From Toxorhynchites rutilus septentrionalis (taxonomy: Eukaryota > Arthropoda > Insecta > Diptera > Culicidae): a stretch of 64,000 bases of DNA. Numbering within the stretch: position 1 is the first letter of the stretch; every line of letters begins with the position of its first letter. The position numbers and the translations under genes were made by a program. Positions 56,265-64,000 of the stretch are shown in pieces. Location: contig NC_073746.1 of assembly GCF_029784135.1 (NCBI RefSeq), positions 256,718,994 through 256,782,993 on the forward strand, read 5' to 3'. The notes under the pieces were generated by a model that worked only from the letters and a program-made list of their open reading frames with translations, did not search any database and was not told the origin of the DNA.

Positions 56265-57564
56265 AAGGGTGTGTCACATCAAATTGCATCACGGAAAAAA
56301 ACGCTGTAGAAATTCGCCCAGTAAACCGATCCTTTTGAAAATTTTAGACAGTAAAATAAACACTATTAAACAACTTTTGGCATTTTCTTTTTATTCATAC
56401 TTCGAGCCCAAGCCCGTATCCTCGCACCTTCCTCTTTACCCCGTCCATAAGGTTCTGTACAACGTCAGGTTGTAGTTTTTTTTTAACAGAAATCCATTTT
56501 CTCTTGAAGTCCGCCTCCGATTTGACAACTTTTGGGTTCTTCCGGAGGACCTGCTTCATAATCACCCAATATTTCTCTATTGGGCGAAGCTCCGGCGCGT
56601 TGGGCGGGTTCATTTCCTTTGGCACGAAGGTGACCCCGTTGGCTTCGTACCACTCCAACACGTCCTTTGAATAGTGGCACGAAGCGAGATCCGGCCAGAA
56701 GATGGTCGGGCCCTCGTGCTGCTTCAATAGTTGTAGTAAGCGCTTCTGTAGGCACTCCTTAAGGTAAACCTGCCCGTTTACCGTGCCGGTCATCACGAAG
56801 GGGGCGCTCCGCTTTCCGCAAGAGCAGATCGCTTGCCACACCATGTACTTTTTGGCAAACTTGGATAGTTTCTGCTTGCGAATCTCCTCCGGAACGCTGA
56901 ATTTGTCCTCTGCGGAGAAGAACAACAGGCCCGGCAGCTGACGAAAGTCCGCTTTGACGTAGGTTTCGTCGTCCATTACCAGGCAATGCGGCTTCGTCAG
57001 CATTTCGGTGTACAGCTTCCGGGCTCGCGTCTTCCCCACCATGTTTTGCCTTTCGTCGCGGTTAGGAACCTTCTGAACCTTGTATGTACGCAGGCCCTCC
57101 CGCTGCTTGGTCCGCTGGACGAATGAACTTGACAAATTCAGCTTATTGGCGACATCCCGGACCGAACTTCTCGGATCACGTCTAGACTGCCTAACTACGC
57201 GCTTGTGATCTTTTTCACTGACGGAGCATCCATTTTTGCCATTCTTCACCTTCCGGTCGATGGTTAGGTTCTCGAAGTATCGTTTTAGTACTCTGCTGAC
57301 CGTGGATTGGACGATTCCCAGCATCTTACCGATGTCCCGATGTGACAACTCCGGATTCTCGAAATGAGTGCACAGGATTAATTCACGACGCTCTTTTTCG
57401 TTCGACGACATTTTTCCAAATTTACGAATAATTGACAGTGAAACATGGCCAACGTAATCTATACACTCTTATCTGATTTTAAAGCGAAAGCTGAAGATAT
57501 AATTCCTAAAAATTAAATTTCTACAGCGTTTTCTCCGTGATGCATTTTGATGTGACACACCCTT
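56265..57564 (-). mobile_element. ITmD37E-type transposon, apparently intact
   Basis: A 1,300-bp element with TA on both sides (56263-56264, 57565-57566). The inverted ends AAGGGTGTGTCACATCAAAT or AAAT-to-AAAA variant run through GCATCACGG and CGCTGTAGAAATT, ~48 bp each with few mismatches. It contains one uninterrupted transposase gene on the minus strand and ~150 bp of non-coding sequence on each side. Confidence 0.92.
56395..57411 (-). CDS. ITmD37E transposase, full length
   Basis: A single 338-residue frame with no breaks. Residues ~1-110 form two helix-turn-helix motifs of the paired-domain type (SHRDIGKMLGIVQSTVSRVL; RSSVRDVANKLNLSSSFVQR) that bind the inverted ends. A basic linker follows (NGKNG, then RDERQNMVGKTRARKLY). 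The RNase-H-fold catalytic domain carries Asp in LVMDDETYVKAD (~150), Asp in IFWPDLASCHYS (~252) and Glu in ELRPIEKYW (~290), with 37 residues between the last two: DD37E. The reaction is DNA cut-and-paste at TA. The length matches the ITm family (about 330-350 residues). A broken sister copy lies at 25888. Whether it is expressed cannot be told from sequence. Confidence 0.92.
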   Translation of the reverse strand: MSSNEKERRELILCTHFENPELSHRDIGKMLGIVQSTVSRVLKRYFENLTIDRKVKNGKNGCSVSEKDHKRVVRQSRRDPRSSVRDVANKLNLSSSFVQRTKQREGLRTYKVQKVPNRDERQNMVGKTRARKLYTEMLTKPHCLVMDDETYVKADFRQLPGLLFFSAEDKFSVPEEIRKQKLSKFAKKYMVWQAICSCGKRSAPFVMTGTVNGQVYLKECLQKRLLQLLKQHEGPTIFWPDLASCHYSKDVLEWYEANGVTFVPKEMNPPNAPELRPIEKYWVIMKQVLRKNPKVVKSEADFKRKWISVKKKLQPDVVQNLMDGVKRKVRGYGLGLEV

Positions 57565-57566
57565 TA

Positions 57567-58336
57567 TTTCACAATTATTCAATTATTTATCTCAAGAAAA
57601 ATGAAATGTTATTCGTTATGATAGATGCGTAGATATATTTCCTATCAATTGATGCAAAAATCTTTGCGATCTATTGAGAAATGCTCGAGTTATAAGCGTT
57701 CCAAATCTTGCATTTTTTCATACTTGTTCAGTGCCTAGATTTCCATTTCACCCCTTATATCTTCCGGTTAGATGTAGTCCTACGTCAATAATTAAGTTTT
57801 AATACGGTCACGGGGGGCTACCTTGAAACACTTTACTTATTTTATATACACTTATATACACTCACTTATTTTTAACAGAAATGGTTTTCTGAATTTATAG
57901 AATGTTCTCGACGTTTACATAAAATAATATTATTGACACCATTTTGCATAGACCGATTTTAAAAATCTACCACCCTTGTTCGATGAAACTGTAACAAGCT
58001 CCAAGAGTTGTGCGGGAGCGATTTTCGGCCTCAGAAACACTTGCTCCATAAGCGTGATAACACTGCTATTCATAAATTACAGTTTCAGTTTGATTTTTTA
58101 GGGGTATAAAATCGTCGAAATTTATTTCCTTAATGTCACTTTGGAACTAATTATTTTTGACAAATAACTGAAGGCAATCAATTTCGCATCGTCAGCCATA
58201 TTGCAAGGTTTTGTTTTGATTTCAATAAAAACGGTAATGACACGACATGGTTATGATTTTCTTCCTCAAGGATTAAAAAATTTAAGACAAATATTGGGTG
58301 TACGGTTGGCATGTTCTGTTCCTCATTTCAACGATG
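57567..58336. other. Intergenic stretch
   Basis: AT-rich, no gene or element recognised. Confidence 0.45.
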
Positions 58337-58338
58337 TA

Positions 58339-58822
58339 CAGGGTATTTCAGATTAAACGCTCACGCAACAAATTTTAATAACTTCTACAAAAGAGAACCG
58401 ATTTTTATTTTGAAAAAACGAAAATAAAGTTAATTTTAGGACATTTGATGTGACCACCCCTTTTTTTCGGTGAACCAAATTCTTCATGCACAACTCTAAT
58501 ATTACGACTTAGATGCTGTTGAAATGCTTGTTGAACCCCCAGAGGAAGTAATCGACGACGAGAAATGTTGAAATTATTACCATAAGAGGACAACATTTCA
58601 TTAAGGCTTCGGTTGCTCAAGTAAAACGATTTCACTAAAAATAGAGGTTCTTCTAAATTGTACATCTTGACACTAAAAACCATCCGATCAGACTGAACAA
58701 GTAGCCGAATATTATAGTCCCGAAGTGGAGAATGCAGTGTTACCATCGACGGAGCACAAAAATTAGTTTTTATGAGGAGCTATTCGATTTTTTTGCGTGA
58801 GCGTTTAATCTGAAAGACCCTT
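58339..58822. mobile_element. 484-bp internally deleted IS630-Tc1-mariner-type element
   Basis: Ends AGGGTATTTCAGATTAAACG and (reversed) AGGGTCTTTCAGATTAAACG, both continuing CTCACGCAA; TA at 58337-58338 and 58823-58824. Only a short fused transposase frame remains inside. Confidence 0.85.
58405..58746 (-). CDS. Short fused transposase frame: N-terminal DNA-binding part joined to C-terminal tail
   Basis: A 113-residue open frame. EEPLFLVKSFYLSNRSLNEM and the following LSSYGNNFNISRRRLLP look like the first helix-turn-helix of an insect transposase. QQHLSRNIRVVHEEFGSPKK followed by RGGHIKCPK looks like a transposase C-terminal tail (aromatic/GxHI type). The catalytic domain that should separate them is gone, yet the frame is open across the join. 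If translated it could bind the element's ends but not cut. Start-codon choice is uncertain (an upstream ATG at 58746 is used). Family assignment is by pattern only. Confidence 0.4.
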   Translation of the reverse strand: MVTLHSPLRDYNIRLLVQSDRMVFSVKMYNLEEPLFLVKSFYLSNRSLNEMLSSYGNNFNISRRRLLPLGVQQAFQQHLSRNIRVVHEEFGSPKKRGGHIKCPKINFIFVFSK

Positions 58823-58824
58823 TA

Positions 58825-59234
58825 TACAAACTGTTTTTTATACTTTCCTGACAAAAAAAGGACAAAAAGAGAAAAATCAAATTGCTCAAATTCTCATATG
58901 CAAATGATAGAAGAGATCACGCACTACAAATCTGTATCATTCGATCCAAGATTTTCGTGTATTATCACAAAAAGTTTCGAAAATATTATTTCTTTTTTTT
59001 GATCGCACCGCAAATCGAGAAGCAGTTTTAAAACTTCAATACATTCTGCACAAGCTCCATTTCATTTCATGACTAAAAAAATGGAACCTTCTACATTGAT
59101 TTAAAAACAGGATTCTAGTAGTGTTTTAAGAAATCTATCTATTTGATGATATTGAAGTGTAGTGCTATGGGTGGGGTGGAGAGTGCTTTCGTATGATTAA
59201 ATCACACGTAAGCATGTTTGATTTAAAGTGTTTC
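58825..59234. other. Intergenic stretch
   Basis: No gene or element recognised. Confidence 0.4.
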
Positions 59235-59629
59235 TCATGGCGGTGGTACGAATATAGAATCGCCTGTGGCTACAGTGTAGATGTCTAGAAAAAGATATGC
59301 ATTACATGCATTGGCAATAAGGGCACAACTTTCGACATTGTGCTCACGAGGACAAGCATGAATCACGAATAAACTATCTTCAGTTGCTTCCAAAAAACCA
59401 CGAAACCCATCGAGCCTTCTCAAGGCCGGGAGAGAACTTTTGGGAATTTGGGGGTGTTTTTGGGCTTATTATTGACTTTTTCCGACATATCATCTGAAAA
59501 TGGCATCGAAGTGCACCACATTTCAAGCCAGATGTGAAAAAGGTATTTTCCTGTGGTGAGAGCTGTATTCTTCGGTTGGAAACTAAAGGTAAAAATATGT
59601 TCTATTTGCTGTCGTTGCAACCACCCCAC
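59235..59629 (-). pseudogene. Possible piggyBac-like transposase relic (tentative)
   Basis: Two minus-strand frames in succession read LEMWCTSMPFSDDMSEK and NKPKNTPKFPKVLS, then GFLEATEDSLFVIHACPR. These recall, in the right order, the piggyBac blocks DNWFTSIPLAEELL, RKNKKEIPKEF and GF..D..LVSYVPKK. Similarity is weak and frames are broken; it may be coincidence. Confidence 0.28.
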
Positions 59630-62600
59630 AACCGATTATGTTGGGATTTACTGTTGCCGTTCTGCGATTGGTACTGCATAGTATAATTTATGGATTATAT
59701 CTTTGGGAAATTATATTTTAGAGAGTGTTGGAGATGTAACATTGGTTACATGTTAACGCTAAGATTTAGTTTAATAACATATTCAAATTAGCTTTTTATT
59801 CCTTTGTGAATCGTTTACGCCTCTCAGTGCAAGGGTTAATCGATTCTTGTCACTGCAACCAAATATTTTTTCTGAAGAGCCCATTCTGGAATAATTCCAT
59901 AGTTTTACATGCAACAATGCGGCCATGTCTTGGATACCATTCCCTTTCATTTTTTGCTCAAAACATACTCGTTTCAGGATTCTGTTTAAATTCGGATAAA
60001 AATCTAAACTTTTTGCTGCTGATAAATTTGTGGCACAATATTTCCAGTGAGATTAAACAATAGCTAGTGTCAGCCAGCAGTAATGCTCCGTAAGAAGTAA
60101 ACTCGGATTCAAACTATTTTCACCACAATAAAGTGTCTTTTGGAGTTATCATTTCTCCCTCAAAAATTCAACCTCTGGAATCCTTTTATGAAATAATACG
60201 CATAAACCTCAATGGTCTCACGCACCGTTTCAGGCGAAATCCCGACAGGCTAGCAGTGGTCGCTCCCCGCTTTATGACTTTTTTTTCTCTTATTTGTTGT
60301 TCGGATCACGGTTCCAAAAACTTTTTCGTCCTTCCTTCAGTCGATGCTGTCCCGGGGTGGATGTGGTAGCTGATTCTTTGATAAGCCACCTGAACGAGGT
60401 TACAGGATAAATATGCTAATTTTATGTATAGTCTGCATCTTGGGAAATGCGTGTTTTTACGTGTTTCTTCTTGCCGTCTTAGGGTGGAATTTTTGCTGGT
60501 TGAAACTCGACATTGTTTTCGTTGCGGATATCCATTAAAGTGGTACTATCAATAGCGATTGTGTTCGGAGGTTAAATTTGAATATAAAACACTTCACGGA
60601 AGTTAACGACGAACTGGGTGAAAATTTGACGATTGAATTCGATTATCTTCGTGATTCCTGATGCCTCGCCGGGTGTGAGGTGGCGTTTGATTTTCAAATA
60701 GGATTTAGAGCTACAGATAAGGTAGATAAGGTGTTATATTAGCATATCATTTTGCCAACAGAATTTCAACCCTTTTCCTGAAGAAATTCTAGGTTTGTAA
60801 GCAAACGAAACAGTATGGAGGGGGAAGAGGTTGCACACAATATTTTTACGAACGGACACAATTACTTTGTTACACTTAAATTTTTTTACATACGTTTTTT
60901 TGACGAATTCAAATATAAAAATATTCCCACCATTTAGTTTACCATTGTTAAAAACACGATTTGTCTCATCTCCACTCTCTATTTCTATTGTACACAAGGT
61001 TTTATAAATGTTATCAATGATACACTATGCTCAAACCTTATCACGTTTAATTATTCAAGATATCTAAATACTGCAACCCAAGCACGTCTTCTATTGGGAG
61101 CACGATTTTCCCACACACCGAAAACACATAATGCAGCAGAAATAATGAAACAAAAATTATTTCTCTTAACCTTCCTATACTCGCGCATAGTTCTGACAGA
61201 CCGAGAAAAAATGAGGTGGCTGAATTAAATGACTATTAAAATCGAATGATATTAAAATCGAATGAACAAATGTACACTTCTCGCTCCTCTGAACTACTTC
61301 TCTCTCTTCATCCCATCCTCCAGTAGTCAAATACAAGCGATGGGATAAGGTTAACCGAAGAGATACTTAAGTAAAAACAAATGTAAATGTAAAATCGAAT
61401 GAATTCAAAGAAGAAATATTTTCTGGACTTTTTTCATTCAATTATATATTTCTCTTTAAATAAATACCAATAACGCATAATAATACATAATAGCAATATT
61501 ACAGAGACACGCTCAGTCTGTGAGTATACGAGTTACTATTCTTCGCACGAGTACAGGAGAGTTAAAAATTAATGCACCCGTTTGCTTCATAATTAAATTT
61601 CATTCAATAAAATGAGATTGTGAAGTAAACGAAACATAAGTCTTGTGAGACCTTAGCTCACCAAATTCCATTCGAACGTTTTCATCTCTTACAACTACGA
61701 ATCATTTTATTTCGCTCGAACCACTGCGTTATTATAATCCTAATGCAATAACCCAGCATTTCCAGCGTATAATTGCATGCTCCAACGCGCAAAATTGAAC
61801 GGTTGATTGAGTGCAATAAATCGCTGTAACATTCTCATGAACTAGTTACTACACTCGCCGACTCTTTACCACCCACCCAATGGGAATCATGGATTCGGAT
61901 TTTCTATCTATGCCAAATGGTACTTTACCAAACGAATGCATCCTGAGGGGCTTGCTATAAATTTCACGATTATGCCTCTCACAGGATTTATCTGCGTAAG
62001 CCATTACTCAATGAATTCCGGGTAATGGACGAACGAAACATAAAATGAGACCGTAGCAAATGTCAACGAATGATTTACGGAACAATAAAATGTAGTAAGT
62101 TCCTCTGCGTCAGGAATCGATGTTGGACCTAATAGTGGAAGCCATCTAGAAAACACCTCATCACTCAATTATTTAATCCGTTTGTTGAAATATGCTGACA
62201 CAACCGGATGGATGAGATTGCTTGTATGTTGCCGTCCAAGCGTTATCAAATTGAATTATCAACTCATAGTGAGATTGCTCTGAACAGCATTCAAATTTTA
62301 CTTGTTGGTTGCTAGTTTCATCATTTCGTTAGACCCGGGGCCCAGTGCACAATTCGTACACTCAAACATTCAAAATCCTCAACAGGTGCGCTGGCATGGG
62401 TTTCAATTTAGAACGTGGTTCAACCAAAACGACGTGAAACAGCCTCACGTACATGCCGCACATACGAATGCTCCCAAAAATACATCAGTTATTCTTAAAC
62501 GAGATATTAATCATTGTAACAAACATGGGTAGCTTCTACTCGCAGAGTTTGCCTTTGGGGTTAGAGTACAGAGAGTTCAAAGGTAGATTTCAATTTGCAT

Positions 62601-63305
62601 TTCATTTCTCCGATTAGATTACTGGACTCTGTGCAGGCAGCAAGAATCGCTATACTAAACATGTGTTCGCATATGAAAGCCGCAACAGGTCAAAAGGTAC
62701 ACACCAGAGTCATGAATTTAATTAAATAAAGCGGAATATGTTCGTTTAATAATGCATCCAGTTAAGGGATGTGGTGTGAGTATTCAAAATATACACGGAA
62801 ACATATTGGGATCCTCACTTAGTTTTCAATCGCAAACGTTAGAAAGTGATAATGTTAGAGTGAAAATGACGTAGTTTTCCATCATTGGACGATCACCATT
62901 AACTCGTCTGATGTATAGATTGCGTATTGTACTCATAAGCTGACATCCCGTCTCCCCTAGTGAAGCAGGTAAAAACATTGTGACAAATTCGGCCACAAAA
63001 GTGGAGTCATTTCCCAGCTTCCTAAAGAATAATTTGTGATTATTGGCTAATATTTTCTGGATTCCTGAAGTGTTTGTTGTTTTCTGTTGATTGTTCTCTT
63101 TAGAGTATAGTGTAGTTTTCATGATATGAAAGTGTTACCACATTTTATTCTGTACCAGAGGGTTTAAAAATCTTTCTCATCTGAACTTTTTTTTTCCAAA
63201 AATCTGTATCATCGTAAATATTTTCGTTTTAAAGAAAAAACTGTTTTATTAGGATGAAAAAAAAGTAGCTTTGTTCAAATGTATGAAATTTCACACGTGG
63301 AAAAA
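59630..63305. other. Long intergenic region without recognisable gene
   Basis: Several short frames on both strands, none with a recognisable domain. ATTAAAATCGAATGA is repeated in tandem at ~61226-61265. No terminal-repeat element was delimited. Confidence 0.45.
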
Positions 63306-63412
63306 ATCTGTACCAATCTGTACTTTTTGACGAAAATCTGTACTCTGTACCGTACAGAATCTGTACCAAAAATAACGAAGAAATCTGTACCATTCCAGAT
63401 AAATCTGTACGT
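63306..63412. repeat. CTGTAC-rich repeat element
   Basis: Seven copies of CTGTAC and one inverted copy (GTACAG) within ~107 bp, mostly as AAATCTGTACC, bounded by CACACGTGG on the left and CGTGTGGCAAC on the right. Probably a small MITE with subterminal repeats. Confidence 0.6.
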
Positions 63413-63571
63413 GTGGCAACACTGCTTTGAAGTACGGAAAAAAGCATGGCGTTGGACTGTGATTATTGTCAATAATTGCTTTTAAATTGAGTTGTATTAA
63501 CTGTTCAGAAATCCGTAAATATAACTTCTCTGAATATATCAAACGGGGACCATGAAAAGAGCCATTTGCTA

Positions 63572-64000
63572 CAGTACTGGACAAAATAAAGTACGTACCT
63601 ACTATCTTAATTTTAAACTCACTGTATCTTTTTTAATATAAGGTATATGAATTCGGAATTCGGATAAATTGCAGCATTTTTGATACCGATTGGTGCAATG
63701 ACTTTGTCAAATAATTGCATATGTTATTCACACTAAAGCATAATTGTAGTTAAACTCTATTTTCGTTTGGCCAAAATAAAGTACGCATTCTCGATAACAT
63801 AAACAGATTACTATTCCTCAACTCAGCAAATTTCTTCATATTCCCCTTTTCGGTTTTTTCTCGTCATAAGTCTAAAATGATTCCTATCCTTGAAAAGGAA
63901 CGTAAAAACACTGTGATTGATTGTTTGTTTACCATTTTTAGTGCGCGGTTAAATTTAATAAGATGTGGAAAAAGCAAATTTGCGCAGATATCCTTTAACT
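63572..64000 (+). mobile_element. 5' end of a Tc1-like element, cut by the window edge
   Basis: Begins CAGTACTGGACAAAATAAAG after a TA; AAAATAAAGTACG recurs 190 bp inward (~63774), as in Tc1 elements with paired binding sites in each end. An ATG at 63877 opens MIPILEKERKNTVIDCLFTI, which stays open to the last base and may be a transposase start. The rest lies outside the window. Confidence 0.45.

Overview
The window reads as AT-rich, transposon-dense intergenic DNA from an insect, most likely a mosquito of the Aedes type. The support is a DD37E IS630-Tc1-mariner transposon (ITmD37E type, known from mosquitoes), tRNA-derived SINEs resembling Feilai, LOA-type LINE 3' ends, many TA-flanked MITEs, and spliced insect cuticular-protein genes. 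The species is an inference. I see no prokaryotic features, CRISPR arrays, rRNA genes or free-standing tRNA genes.

The only convincing host genes are four paralogous two-exon genes at 28.7-48.4 kb (strands + - - +). They encode small secreted cuticular proteins of the low-complexity proline-rich (CPLCP / Vajk-like) type. Each has a first coding exon of just ATG-AAG, an intron of 54-64 bp, a signal peptide, a His-rich N-terminal region of variable length, a conserved PV/PY repeat domain and a KKPFWG C-terminus. All four share a TATA box and a 5'UTR motif, so they are probably co-expressed in cuticle-secreting epidermis.

Layout. 0-13.3 kb: transposase relics (DD37E-like and Tc1-like), a pogo-like non-autonomous element, MITEs, a 53-bp retroposon with 13-bp target-site duplications, and long unannotated stretches. 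13.3-21.6 kb: three head-to-tail copies of a 2,775-bp non-coding unit, identical except for one base seen, each carrying a 1.1-kb element built from seven ~143-bp hairpin-bearing monomers. 21.6-22.4 kb: an inverted, diverged copy of part of that unit, itself interrupted by a 0.5-kb MITE. 23-28 kb: hairpin MITEs, a pogo-like element, a broken ITmD37E copy inserted in a LOA-type LINE, and an inverted second LINE end. 28.7-48.4 kb: the cuticular gene cluster, separated by a SINE, a long foldback element, a near full-length Tc1 relic, mariner fragments and a three-level nested hAT/Tc1/MITE insertion. 48.6-53.3 kb: mariner and Tc1 fragments and a SINE with perfect 16-bp duplications. 53.6-56.2 kb: a tandemly duplicated ~1.3-kb decayed histone unit with histone H2A pseudogenes and histone-type 3' stem-loops. 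56.3-57.6 kb: an apparently intact ITmD37E element with a 338-aa transposase. 58-64 kb: an internally deleted transposon with a fused reading frame, a possible piggyBac relic, a CTGTAC-repeat element and the start of a Tc1-like element running off the right edge.

Most short open reading frames in the window are by-products of transposon sequence or chance and are not annotated.
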